Below are positions 14,288 to 22,167 of a stretch of 64,000 nt of DNA, in pieces. The position numbers and the translations under genes are program-made. Each line of letters begins with the position of its first letter. Positions within the stretch are counted from its first letter, which is position 1. Below the pieces are notes generated by a model, which had not been told where the DNA came from, made no database searches, and worked only from the letters and a program-made list of their open reading frames with translations. This DNA is from Gordonia sp. OPL2. GTDB taxonomy: Bacteria > Actinomycetota > Actinomycetes > Mycobacteriales > Mycobacteriaceae. Where the stretch lies: contig NZ_RKME01000012.1 in assembly GCF_003797825.1 (NCBI RefSeq), positions 62,001-126,000 of the forward strand. The letters are read 5' to 3'.

Positions 14288-14531
14288 GCTGTGTACAGAT
14301 CTGGCGTACGGTGAGTGCTCTTGCGGCCGGAAGGGTCCACTGAATCGTCTCTGTGTCGGCTGCGGGCCGAAAGTTCCAGCGCCGAAGGTAACAGGTTGGA
14401 AGTTAACAGAGTGCAGTCCGGCCGACAAAGTGAATCGGGGGATTCCATCGAACGATGGAGATGCGAGAATTGCGCCGACCAGCGGGTCATGTGGGCGACG
14501 TCACGGTCGTCGGTGCTTGCCGCTTCCTCGT

Positions 14532-14560
14532 TTGATTTGCTGGGTCGTACTCAGTAGTCT
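14532..14560 (+). promoter_or_regulatory. Possible sigma-70-type promoter for rpmH
   Basis: TTGATT at 14532-14537 and TAGTCT at 14555-14560 are separated by 17 bp, a plausible -35/-10 pair about 155 bp upstream of rpmH. The -10 match is weak. The rest of the 14156-14716 interval holds the DnaA boxes and no open frame I believe. Confidence 0.35.
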
Positions 14561-14716
14561 CGACTGGTCATCCAGGTTGCGCATTTGCGTGGTGACGCCC
14601 ACGTCACCCCAACCGACGTCAGCTCGGCACCGCACCTGGATCAGCAGACCAGCAAGAAGGATGTGGGTTGCGCGTGTTTCCGGCGCGACACCACGCAGGA
14701 GCACAAGGAGTCACCC

Positions 14717-14860
14717 ATGGCCAAGGGCAAGCGCACTTTCCAGCCCAACAACCGTCGTCGTTCGCGTGTGCACGGCTTCCGTCTTCGGATGCGTACCCGC
14801 GCCGGCCGCGCCATCGTCAACGGTCGCCGTAGCAAGGGCCGCGCAAAGCTCACCGCCTGA
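14717..14860 (+). CDS. rpmH: Large ribosomal subunit protein bL34
   Basis: The 47-residue, Arg/Lys-rich product ([20 protein letters not shown], ending [10 protein letters not shown]) is bL34, a small protein of the 50S subunit. CAAGGAG lies 6 nt before the ATG. It begins the rightward rpmH-rnpA-yidD-yidC-jag operon, the most conserved cluster next to bacterial origins. Confidence 0.98.
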   Translation: MAKGKRTFQPNNRRRSRVHGFRLRMRTRAGRAIVNGRRSKGRAKLTA

Positions 14861-14914
14861 GTCGACAGCGACGTCTCCGGCGGTGGTCTCGACCATCGCC
14901 GGTCGCTGGTATCG

Positions 14915-15388
14915 ATGGTGGCCGCTGCGCATCGGATCTCCCGCGGATCCGACTTCGATCGCACGCTGAAAACCGGTGTGCGGGTGACGACGCGTGACCT
15001 CGTGGTCCATGTCCTGCCCATCGCGGGCTCGTCTGTCTCCGATCGCGATTCCTCGACCGACCGTCGCGGCGGTATCGGCGTCGCGGACATCGCGACCGTA
15101 GGTGGCCCATGGCTGGGCCTGATCGTCAGCAAGGCCGTCGGCAACGCCGTGGTCCGGCATCGCACCGCCCGCCGCCTCCGCGCGGCCTTCCAGGAATGCG
15201 TTCCTCGCTTCCCGGTGGCCGAGACCATGCTCGTCATCCGGGCGCGACCGTCGGCCGCCGACTGCAGCAGCCTCGACCTGGCCGATCAGATCTCCGATGC
15301 ACTGACGCGCCGTCGGGTGCGTGAGGTGTTCGACGTCGCGCGCTCGGTACGGGGCGCGCACGAGCAGACCGAAACCCAGGTGCTCTGA
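14915..15388 (+). CDS. rnpA: Ribonuclease P protein component
   Basis: RnpA is the protein cofactor of RNase P, which matures tRNA 5' ends. The 157-residue product contains HRISRGSDFDRTLKTGVR near the N-terminus. The family's RNA-binding helix appears as SKAVGNAVVRHRTARRLRAAF, with His where the 'RNR' motif usually has Asn. Residues 50-70 hold a small variable insertion. The start is ambiguous between the ATG at 14915 and the GTG at 14918; neither has a strong ribosome binding site. The stop overlaps the yidD start (TGATG), so the two are translationally coupled. Confidence 0.95.
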   Translation: MVAAAHRISRGSDFDRTLKTGVRVTTRDLVVHVLPIAGSSVSDRDSSTDRRGGIGVADIATVGGPWLGLIVSKAVGNAVVRHRTARRLRAAFQECVPRFPVAETMLVIRARPSAADCSSLDLADQISDALTRRRVREVFDVARSVRGAHEQTETQVL

Positions 15389-15738
15389 TGACCGACCCCG
15401 ATCGGGTGGTGGAGGATCGACCCACTCCCCTGCGCTGGCTGCATCTGGCGCCGCGTCGCGTCGTCGTCTTCCTCATCGAGCTCTACCGCACCTGGATCTC
15501 CCCTCTTCGACTTCCCATCTGCCGCTTCGAACCCAGCTGTTCGACGTACGCGGTCGAGGCCCTGACCCGTCACGGCTTCCTGTACGGCGGATGGCTGTCG
15601 GTCGTCCGACTGCTCAAGTGCGGACCCTGGCACAAGCCGGGATACGACCCGGTGCCCGAACGCGGGTTCCGCGAACTCTTCACATCCAGTGAACGACAAG
15701 ACCGAGAAATGACACCGTCCGAGGTTAGGGGTAACTGA
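15388..15738 (+). CDS. yidD: Membrane protein insertion efficiency factor YidD
   Basis: The 116-residue product has the compact YidD core: FLIELYRTWISPL, then the Cys-containing CRFEPSCSTYAVEALTRHG, and GGWLSVVRLLKCGPWHKPGYDPVP. YidD is an amphipathic, membrane-associated protein that assists YidC-dependent insertion. It overlaps rnpA by one base and ends 3 bp before yidC, so all three are likely made together. A short hydrophilic tail (residues 95-116) extends past the usual end. Confidence 0.96.
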   Translation: MTDPDRVVEDRPTPLRWLHLAPRRVVVFLIELYRTWISPLRLPICRFEPSCSTYAVEALTRHGFLYGGWLSVVRLLKCGPWHKPGYDPVPERGFRELFTSSERQDREMTPSEVRGN

Positions 15739-15741
15739 CCC

Positions 15742-17112
15742 GTGCTGAACTTCATCTACTACCCGGTCTCCTGGATCATGTGGGTCTGGCACTGGCTCTT
15801 CAGCCACGTCACTCCCGACAGTCCGGGCGGCAATGGTGTGGCATGGGCGCTGTCGGTGGTGTTCCTCGTGTTCACCCTGCGCGCAATTCTGTACAAGCCC
15901 TTCGTCAAACAGATCCGTACGACGAAGAAGATGCAGGAGATCAATCCTCAGCTGCAGGCGATCCGCAAGAAGTACGCCAAGGATCGCGTGAAGATGACCG
16001 AGGAGATGCAGAAGCTCCAGAAGGAGCACGGCTTCAACCCGCTGCTCGGGTGTCTGCCGATGCTGCTGCAGATCCCAGTGTTCATCGGTCTGTTCCACGT
16101 GCTGCGCTCGTTCAACCGGATGGCGACCGGCATGGGTCAGCTGGGTATGACTGCGGAAGAGACCCGCAGCCTCGGCAACTACGCCTTCAGCCCCGAGCTC
16201 GTCCAGAACTTCCTGGACTCGCGTCTCTTCGGCGTCCCGCTGTCGTCGTTCATCACCGAACCGGTGGCCGAGTTCCAGGCGTTCGTCGAGCCGGGCTCGC
16301 CGATCGATTTCACGCGGACCCAGATCGCCATCGTTGTCATCCCGATGATGATCATCGCGTCGATCGCGACGCACATGAACTCGCGCGCCTCGGTCGCCCG
16401 TCAGCCCGAAGCGGCTCTCGAGAACCCGCAGACCCGGATGATGAACAACCTTGCGCTGTACATCTTCCCGCTCGGCATCCTGGCGACTGGTCCGTTCTTC
16501 CCCGTCGCGATCCTCCTCTACTGGATGAGCAACAACATCTGGACCTACGGACAGCAGCATCTGGTGTTCGGGCGCATCGCCAAGGAAGAGGAAGAAGCCA
16601 AGCTGGCCAAGCAGGAGAAGCAAAAGGCGAACGCACCCAAGCCGGGCGCGCGGCCGGAGGTGGCGCGCAAGCAGAACAAGGCGGGAGACACCGACTCCGA
16701 GGACGTCGGCGACTCCGTGGCGACCGACACGTCGTCCTCGACGTCGTCGACTGCGGCGCAGGCCGGCATCCTCGGTGGTCTGCAGAAGTTCCTGCGGCGC
16801 GACGGCGGCACCACCAAGTCGTCGGCGTCTGCTGATGTGTCATCGTCAGAATCGGCGACCGTTGCCGATGACGATGCGTCTGTCGACGCTGATGCAGAGA
16901 CGTCGTCGGCGAAGGCCGGCAAGGATTCGGGCGCCACGACCTCGTCGGGCGGCGGATCGTCGGCGGGCGGATCATCGGGTGCGAACTCGGCCGGCACGCC
17001 GAGTCCGAACGGATCGCCGGCACAGAAGTCGGGAACCGCACATGTTGCCGGTAAGAACCGCAAGGGCGGCCAGCGCCGACGAAAAGGTGGGCGTCCCGGC
17101 GGACGCCATTGA
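15742..17112 (+). CDS. yidC: Membrane protein insertase YidC
   Basis: YidC/Oxa1 inserts and folds inner-membrane proteins, alone or with SecYEG. The GTG-initiated 456-residue product begins with a membrane segment ([17 protein letters not shown]), a second near residues 32-50, and a basic coiled cytoplasmic loop ([20 protein letters not shown]). The substrate-groove helices follow ([20 protein letters not shown] and later segments to about residue 270). Beyond residue 280 is a long Lys/Ser/Gly-rich cytoplasmic tail ending [17 protein letters not shown], a basic end suited to ribosome contact. The tail is low complexity. It lies between yidD and jag, as in most bacteria. Confidence 0.98.
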   Translation: MLNFIYYPVSWIMWVWHWLFSHVTPDSPGGNGVAWALSVVFLVFTLRAILYKPFVKQIRTTKKMQEINPQLQAIRKKYAKDRVKMTEEMQKLQKEHGFNPLLGCLPMLLQIPVFIGLFHVLRSFNRMATGMGQLGMTAEETRSLGNYAFSPELVQNFLDSRLFGVPLSSFITEPVAEFQAFVEPGSPIDFTRTQIAIVVIPMMIIASIATHMNSRASVARQPEAALENPQTRMMNNLALYIFPLGILATGPFFPVAILLYWMSNNIWTYGQQHLVFGRIAKEEEEAKLAKQEKQKANAPKPGARPEVARKQNKAGDTDSEDVGDSVATDTSSSTSSTAAQAGILGGLQKFLRRDGGTTKSSASADVSSSESATVADDDASVDADAETSSAKAGKDSGATTSSGGGSSAGGSSGANSAGTPSPNGSPAQKSGTAHVAGKNRKGGQRRRKGGRPGGRH

Positions 17113-17204
17113 CCCGGGGAACCCGAGGGCAGCCACTCCCCTCCCCGCATGCGCGAGTGGCACACAGGACGTTGGATGAGAAGCAGAGTTAGGTGGAACG
17201 TGAG

Positions 17205-17879
17205 ATGACAGCAGAGACCACTGCGCACGAAGAGCAGGAGATCCGCGAGGACGCCGCAGAGCCCGTGGCGGCCGAGGCGCTCGGTGCCGACTCCATCGAC
17301 ACGGCCGAGGCCGACGTCGAGACGGAAGCGGTTGAGTCGGATCGCGAGATCTCGGACGATGACTCCGATGACTCCGCCGATGAGGAGGATGACGACGAGG
17401 ACGAGGTCGACGACGAGGAGCGTCTGGTCGAGGAAGGCGAGATCGCCGGCGATTACCTCGAGCAGCTTCTGGACGTTCTGGACTTCGACGGCGACATCGA
17501 TCTCGATGTCGACGGTGACCGCGCGATCGTCAGCATCGACGGTGGCGATGACCTGACGAAGCTCGTGGGCCGCAAGGGCGAGGTGCTCGACGCACTGCAG
17601 GAGCTGACGCGTCTCGCAGTGCAGCAGTCGACCGGTGACCGGAGCCGCCTGATGCTGGACATCGCGCGGTGGCGTGCCGACCGACGCGACCGGCTCGCGC
17701 GGCTGGGTACCGAGGTGGCCGAGCGGGTGCGGAAGTCGGGTGAGCGTGAAGAGCTTGATCCGATGACGCCGTTCGAGCGGAAGATCGTCCACGATGCCGT
17801 CGCAGCTGTCGATGGTGTGGTGAGCGAGAGTGAAGGTGCCGAGCCGAAGCGCCGTGTTGTGGTGCTGCGTACGAGCTGA
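17205..17879 (+). CDS. jag: RNA-binding protein KhpB/Jag (KH and R3H domains)
   Basis: The 224-residue product has an extremely acidic N-terminal 85 residues (EDDDEDEVDDEE), then a KH domain (about residues 90-160, with LVGRKGEVLDALQELTRL as the GxxG-type element) and a C-terminal R3H domain (MTPFERKIVHDAVAAVDGV). Jag/KhpB binds RNA together with KhpA and affects cell envelope synthesis in Gram-positives. I choose the ATG at 17205 because AGGTGG lies 8 nt upstream; a GTG at 17193 is in frame but would coincide with that motif. It closes the rpmH operon and is followed by a strong terminator. Confidence 0.94.
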   Translation: MTAETTAHEEQEIREDAAEPVAAEALGADSIDTAEADVETEAVESDREISDDDSDDSADEEDDDEDEVDDEERLVEEGEIAGDYLEQLLDVLDFDGDIDLDVDGDRAIVSIDGGDDLTKLVGRKGEVLDALQELTRLAVQQSTGDRSRLMLDIARWRADRRDRLARLGTEVAERVRKSGEREELDPMTPFERKIVHDAVAAVDGVVSESEGAEPKRRVVVLRTS

Positions 17880-17908
17880 CGCCGTAGCGCACCAGAAGAT
17901 CAGAGACG

Positions 17909-17937
17909 AAGTCCCGGCCGGGTGGCCGGGACTTTGT
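17909..17937 (+). terminator. Intrinsic terminator after jag
   Basis: AAGTCCCGGCC and GGCCGGGACTT form perfect 11-bp arms around a GGGT loop and are followed by T-containing TTGTCGTCT. It begins 30 bp after the jag stop and separates the rpmH-jag operon from rsmG-parA-parB. Confidence 0.9.
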
Positions 17938-17985
17938 CGTCTCCGGCAGAGAGAATTACACGGATGTGGTTTGGGATCTCGGCTG

Positions 17986-18001
17986 TGTTTCACGTGAAAC
18001 G
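17986..18001. promoter_or_regulatory. parS: parS site 1
   Basis: TGTTTCACGTGAAACG differs from the canonical parS (TGTTTCACGTGAAACA) only at the last base. ParB binds such 16-bp palindromes and spreads from them to organise the origin region. It lies in the jag-rsmG gap, 30 bp before rsmG. Confidence 0.95.
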
Positions 18002-18030
18002 TGCCGAGGTCGTCGACCAAGGATGAAAGG

Positions 18031-18741
18031 ATGTTTCACGTGGAACAGTCCGAGGAATCGGACCATCACTCCCCTCCCCCGGCTGTCGCTACCGTCTTCT
18101 CTGAGGGTGCGCATCTGGCGGGCCGCTATCACTCGATGCTTGCGACTGACGGTGTGACATTGGGATTGATCGGTCCGCGTGAGGTGCCGCGTCTGTGGGA
18201 GCGCCACATCCTCAACTGCGCGGTTCTCGGTGAGCTCATCGCCGAGAATGCGACGGTGGTCGACATCGGCAGCGGTGCCGGGCTCCCCGGCATCCCCCTC
18301 GCCATAGCTCGACCCGATCTTCGGATTACGCTCGTCGAACCCCTGCTTCGGCGCAGCGAGTTCCTCCATCGTGTTGTCGAGGAGCTGGGACTCGACATCC
18401 GCGTGGTCCGGGGCCGGGCAGAAGAGAAGACCGTCCGAGCTGATGTGGGTGGTGCGGATGTGGTGACGTCACGTGCGGTCGCGCCGCTCGAGCGCCTGGC
18501 GAAATGGTCGGCGCCGCTGATCGCCGACGGCGGCAGACTGGTGGCCATTAAGGGGTCGTCGGCGGACGAAGAGATCGAACGGGACAAGGCTGCGGTCGGG
18601 AAGACCGGGGTCTCGGATCTGCACATCGAGACGTGCGGGGCCGACATTCTCGAGGTCGCCACGACTGCCGTCGTGGGTACCAAGCGGGGCCGCGAGACCC
18701 GCGATCGGTCGCGATCGCGGAGTCGGAACAGGAAGGGGTGA
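18031..18741 (+). CDS. rsmG: 16S rRNA (guanine527-N7)-methyltransferase RsmG
   Basis: RsmG (GidB) uses S-adenosylmethionine to methylate G527 of 16S rRNA; its loss gives low-level streptomycin resistance in other bacteria. The 236-residue product has a class I methyltransferase core: [22 protein letters not shown] (SAM-binding loop, about residues 72-93), [13 protein letters not shown], and [17 protein letters not shown]. The ATG at 18031 (MFHVEQ) has AAGGA 7 nt upstream. This start codon sits inside a parS-like palindrome, so MFHV is dictated by parS. A ten-residue longer form beginning at 18001 is possible but lacks a ribosome binding site. It leads the rsmG-parA-parB group. Confidence 0.97.
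   Translation: MFHVEQSEESDHHSPPPAVATVFSEGAHLAGRYHSMLATDGVTLGLIGPREVPRLWERHILNCAVLGELIAENATVVDIGSGAGLPGIPLAIARPDLRITLVEPLLRRSEFLHRVVEELGLDIRVVRGRAEEKTVRADVGGADVVTSRAVAPLERLAKWSAPLIADGGRLVAIKGSSADEEIERDKAAVGKTGVSDLHIETCGADILEVATTAVVGTKRGRETRDRSRSRSRNRKG
18032..18047. promoter_or_regulatory. parS: parS site 2, overlapping the rsmG start codon
   Basis: TGTTTCACGTGGAACA differs from canonical parS at one base. Its first bases are the TG of the rsmG ATG, so ParB bound here would cover the translation start region. It lies 46 bp after site 1. Confidence 0.85.
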
Positions 18742-18884
18742 TCGGATTGGTGTGGAGTACTCGGAGGGCGCAGAATAGACGAAAGACCGCTGAATCGTCG
18801 GCGGTGACTGACAGCGCCGAGCTCCCCGATCCGAAGGGGGATCAGAGCGCCGAAGGCTATCAAGTCGGGCGAAGGAGTCCAAGC

Positions 18885-19826
18885 GTGGTCGATCAGGACC
18901 CGGGTGTTTCACGTGAAACGATCCTCGGCGGTGGTTCGCCCACCCCGGCTCAGGGGTTCGACGACACCCCGATCGGCGCGGCAGCGGCGCGGGCGAGTCA
19001 GATCCTGACGCCTGGCGGCGCAGGCGAACTCCCCCGGCCTCAGTCGACCCGCATCATCACCATCGCCAATCAGAAGGGCGGGGTCGGCAAGACCACCACA
19101 ACAGTCAACATGGCTGCAGGACTCGCCCTGCACGGACTGGGTGTTCTTGTCATCGATCTCGATCCCCAGGGCAACGCGAGCACCGCGCTCGGCATCGACC
19201 ACCGCGCTCCCGACATCTCGTCGGTCTACGAGTTGCTGCTCGGTGAGGTACGTCTGTCGGACGCGATCCAACAGAGTCCGAACAACAAAAAGTTGTTCTG
19301 CGTGCCTGCGACTCTCGACCTCGCCGGCGCGGAGATCGAACTCGTCTCGCTGGTTGCTCGTGAGAACCGGTTGCGCAATGCTCTCGATCAGCAGACGCTC
19401 ACCGATCTCGGTATCGACTACGTGTTGATCGACTGCCCGCCGTCACTCGGCCTGCTCACGGTCAACGCCATGGTGGCGGCGAAGGAAGTACTGATACCGA
19501 TCCAATGTGAGTACTACGCGCTCGAGGGTGTCGGCCAGTTGCTCCGCAACATCGAACTCGTGCAGGCCCATCTGAATCCCGCTCTGCATGTCTCGACGGT
19601 CGTTCTCACCATGTATGACGGACGGACCAAGTTGGCCGATCAGGTCGCCGACGAGGTGCGGCGACACTTCGGCGAGAAGGTGCTCCAGACGATCATTCCG
19701 CGGAGCGTCAAGGTGTCCGAGGCACCCGGGTTCGGCATGACGATCATCGAGTATGACCCGGGTTCACGTGGATCGATGAGCTACCTGGATGCGTCGCGGG
19801 AGCTCGCGATGCGCGGGGTGAACTGA
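18885..19826 (+). CDS. parA: Chromosome-partitioning ATPase ParA
   Basis: ParA is a Walker-type ATPase that binds DNA nonspecifically and moves ParB-parS complexes. The 313-residue product has the deviant Walker A motif [14 protein letters not shown] (about residues 63-76), [13 protein letters not shown], and [14 protein letters not shown]. The residues before the ATPase are likely flexible. I choose the GTG at 18885 because AAGGAG is 7 nt upstream; longer in-frame starts to 18633 run into rsmG and lack such a site. The codons for GVSRET at residues 7-12 coincide with parS site 3. parB follows after about 105 bp. Confidence 0.96.
   Translation: MVDQDPGVSRETILGGGSPTPAQGFDDTPIGAAAARASQILTPGGAGELPRPQSTRIITIANQKGGVGKTTTTVNMAAGLALHGLGVLVIDLDPQGNASTALGIDHRAPDISSVYELLLGEVRLSDAIQQSPNNKKLFCVPATLDLAGAEIELVSLVARENRLRNALDQQTLTDLGIDYVLIDCPPSLGLLTVNAMVAAKEVLIPIQCEYYALEGVGQLLRNIELVQAHLNPALHVSTVVLTMYDGRTKLADQVADEVRRHFGEKVLQTIIPRSVKVSEAPGFGMTIIEYDPGSRGSMSYLDASRELAMRGVN
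18905..18920. promoter_or_regulatory. parS: parS site 3, inside the parA coding sequence
   Basis: TGTTTCACGTGAAACG is identical to site 1 and lies about 20 bp inside parA, encoding part of VSRET. Three parS-like sites thus occur in about 935 bp, roughly 5.5-6.5 kb from the proposed origin. Confidence 0.95.
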
Positions 19827-19932
19827 TGGCCGTGGACGCGACCACGGCCCGGCGTCGGACGACGCCGTTAGAATCCGACATCGAGATGGTTCGTCTGTCA
19901 CCGTCATCCGCGGTGGAAGCAGGGAGTGCACA

Positions 19933-20988
19933 GTGGTGAGTCAGCGCGAAGCCGCACAGCGTCGGGGTGGTCTCGGTCGGGGCCTGGCCGCATTGATACC
20001 GACCGGTCCCCCGGAGGGCGATTCGCCGGGCGGTCCGCGCCTGGGCGCGGCCGCCGCCGACGTGGTGATCGGCAAGGGAACGACAGCGCCGCAGGATGCC
20101 TTCACCTCGACGAACTCGGCCGGCGGCTCCCCTGGCCCGACCGTCGACGAGATGGGTGCTGTCTATCGCGAGATCCCGCCGTCGGAGATCCAGCCCAATC
20201 CGCAGCAGCCGCGCTCCGTATTCGACGAGGAGGCGCTCGCCGAATTGGTCCACTCCATCAAGGAGTTCGGACTGTTGCAGCCGATCGTCGTCCGGCGACT
20301 TCCGGCACCGACGGCGGACGGCGTCCTCTACCAGCTCGTGATGGGCGAGCGCCGGTGGCGCGCAAGCCAGGAGGCACAGCTCGAGGCCATCCCGGCGATC
20401 GTCCGCGAGACCGCCGATGCCGACATGCTTCGCGACGCACTGTTGGAGAACATCCACCGCGCACAGCTGAACCCGTTGGAAGAGGCGGCTGCCTATCAGC
20501 AGCTCCTCGAGGAATTCGGGGTCACCCACGAGGAACTGGCCAACCGTCTCGGTCGGTCGCGTCCGCTGATCACCAACATGATCCGACTGCTGAAGCTCCC
20601 GATCCCTGTGCAGCGTCGAGTGGCGGCTGGCGTGCTGTCCGCGGGACACGCACGGGCACTGCTGTCGCTCGACGTCGGCAGCGAGGCGCAGGAGGCCCTC
20701 GCCGCCCGGATCGTTGCGGAAGGGTTGTCGGTTCGCGCCACCGAGGAGGCCGTGACTCTGGCCAACCGAGGCGACGACAGCGGTACCGGTCCGTCCTCCT
20801 CCCCCGCCAAGCGGCGCCCGATGCAGATGCCGGGACTTCAGGATCTCGCCGAGCGACTGTCCGACCGTCTGGACACGAGGGTTACAGTCAGTCTCGGGAA
20901 GAGAAAAGGGAAGATCGTCGTCGAGTTCGGCTCGGTCGAAGATCTCGAACGGATCGTCGGGGTGATCGACCCGCGAGGGGTCTCGTGA
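19933..20988 (+). CDS. parB: Chromosome-partitioning protein ParB
   Basis: ParB binds parS and, as a CTP-dependent clamp, slides onto flanking DNA to build the partition complex. The 351-residue product has the N-terminal ParA-interaction motif [11 protein letters not shown]. It also has the CTP-binding region with [13 protein letters not shown] and [11 protein letters not shown], a helix-turn-helix region ([23 protein letters not shown]) and a C-terminal dimerisation segment ([18 protein letters not shown]). AGGGAG precedes tandem GTG codons at 19933 and 19936; either may start. It completes the parA-parB pair, and its target sites lie just upstream. Confidence 0.97.
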   Translation: MVSQREAAQRRGGLGRGLAALIPTGPPEGDSPGGPRLGAAAADVVIGKGTTAPQDAFTSTNSAGGSPGPTVDEMGAVYREIPPSEIQPNPQQPRSVFDEEALAELVHSIKEFGLLQPIVVRRLPAPTADGVLYQLVMGERRWRASQEAQLEAIPAIVRETADADMLRDALLENIHRAQLNPLEEAAAYQQLLEEFGVTHEELANRLGRSRPLITNMIRLLKLPIPVQRRVAAGVLSAGHARALLSLDVGSEAQEALAARIVAEGLSVRATEEAVTLANRGDDSGTGPSSSPAKRRPMQMPGLQDLAERLSDRLDTRVTVSLGKRKGKIVVEFGSVEDLERIVGVIDPRGVS

Positions 20989-21129
20989 CCGCGTGAGATC
21001 CCGTCACCGGGGCACCCGGACGATACGTCACAGTGACAGCAGACCAGCGAGGACGGCCGTGAAAGTTCGAAACACATTGCCCGACAAGACTTTCGGGGTT
21101 TCGCACATGCTCGGCTCGGAGTTTCCGGC

Positions 21130-21978
21130 ATGAATCTCGCGGTCACTCGTCTCGACCTCGAATCGTTCGAGTCACTACCGCTGCACACCCGCCGCTGTGT
21201 CTTCTGGGAAGTCGATCCGACCTCGTCCACTCACGCCGTCGACACCCAACTGTTCGGGGATCTCGGTTCGTTCGAGAGTGAGTTCGACAAGGAGGCGTGG
21301 ATCTCCGGATTGCTCCTCGAGTGGGGTACGTGTGGACAGGTGGCCGTCGACGGCCAGAACGGGAATTTCGTCGGCACCGCGTTCTACGCCCCGCCCGGCC
21401 GCGTTCCCCGATCCCGGCTCTTCCCGACATCGCCGGTCAGCGCCGACGCGGTGCTCCTGACCTCCATCCGCGCCGAACCCGGCTTTGAAGAGGCGGCACC
21501 GATCCTGCTCGACAGTGTGCTGACCGATCTGGTGCGCCGAGGTGTCCGTGCCGTCGAGGCTTTCGGGATCGTTCGAACGCCTGCCGAGTCCCAGGCCACG
21601 GAACCCTCCTCCCCCACCATGCCGGCCTCGCACCCCGAGGACATCACCGAGTTGGGCGCGCTCGAGTCGATCTCCAGTGAACTCAGTTCCTGGGGTGACG
21701 AGGCAATCGTCGAGATCACGCGCGCTATGCACGACAGCCCCCAGTCGGATCTGTGTGTCGACTGCATCATCGACGCGGACTTCCTCAAGGATTCCGGCTT
21801 CGATGTGGTGGCGTCACATCCCCGCTTCCCGCGGTTCCGTCTCGAACTCGACGAAGGGCTCGGCTGGAAGCACGAGGTCGAGCATGCGCTCGAGAAGTTG
21901 GTGTTGATGGCAGCGATCGATCTCGCCGGCCGTGAGCGACCCGCTGCGGTTCCCGTTGGTCTGCGCGATCGGCGCTGA
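21130..21978 (+). CDS. Conserved hypothetical protein, GNAT-like (Rv3916c position)
   Basis: The 282-residue product sits directly after parB, exactly where M. tuberculosis has Rv3916c. Residues 65-130 (GQVAVDGQNGNFVGTAFYAPPG, then VLLTSIRAEPGFEEAAPILLDSVLTDLVRRGVRAVEAFG) resemble the beta-strand and helix order of a GNAT acetyltransferase. The C-terminal CIIDADFLKDSGFDVVASHPRFPRFRLEL fits the last strands of that fold. A Ser/Pro/Thr insertion lies near residues 155-175. GGAG is 8 nt before the ATG. The substrate is unknown; the fold assignment is from pattern and context only. It converges with cwlM across a repeat-filled gap. Confidence 0.8.
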   Translation: MNLAVTRLDLESFESLPLHTRRCVFWEVDPTSSTHAVDTQLFGDLGSFESEFDKEAWISGLLLEWGTCGQVAVDGQNGNFVGTAFYAPPGRVPRSRLFPTSPVSADAVLLTSIRAEPGFEEAAPILLDSVLTDLVRRGVRAVEAFGIVRTPAESQATEPSSPTMPASHPEDITELGALESISSELSSWGDEAIVEITRAMHDSPQSDLCVDCIIDADFLKDSGFDVVASHPRFPRFRLELDEGLGWKHEVEHALEKLVLMAAIDLAGRERPAAVPVGLRDRR

Positions 21979-21981
21979 CCT

Positions 21982-22033
21982 CTGACGCTGGGTACTGACG
22001 CTGACTACTGACCCAGACTACTGACCCTGACTC
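21982..22033. repeat. Four tandem 13-bp repeats
   Basis: Units are CTGACGCTGGGTA, CTGACGCTGACTA, CTGACCCAGACTA and CTGACCCTGACTC, contiguous with no spacer. The array starts 3 bp after the stop codon of the preceding gene. Confidence 0.9.
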
Positions 22034-22064
22034 CGGAGGCTGAGCACCGACGGCCCAGAACCCT

Positions 22065-22128
22065 TGCGGTTCAAGAACTCTGCGGTCGAGGAACTCTGGG
22101 GTTCAACAACTCTGGGGTTCAGAAACAT
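22065..22128. repeat. Four tandem 16-bp repeats
   Basis: Units are TGCGGTTCAAGAACTC, TGCGGTCGAGGAACTC, TGGGGTTCAACAACTC and TGGGGTTCAGAAACAT, contiguous. The array lies 31 bp after the 13-bp array and is unrelated to it in sequence. Confidence 0.9.
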
Positions 22129-22147
22129 CAGGCTTCAGTAAGCCTGA
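22128..22147. terminator. Bidirectional hairpin between convergent genes
   Basis: TCAGGCTT and AAGCCTGA form perfect 8-bp arms around a CAGT loop, 20 bp from the cwlM stop and after the 16-bp array. It probably ends transcription from both sides. Confidence 0.7.
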
Positions 22148-22167
22148 GCCTCGACCTCGGATACGGA

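Noticed and set aside
18633..18884. N-terminal extension of parA overlapping rsmG
   Set aside because: It would overlap rsmG by over 100 bp and has no ribosome binding site, whereas GTG 18885 follows AAGGAG at 7 nt.
21982..22128. Tandem arrays after parB's neighbour as a CRISPR array
   Set aside because: Units are only 13 and 16 bp with no spacers.
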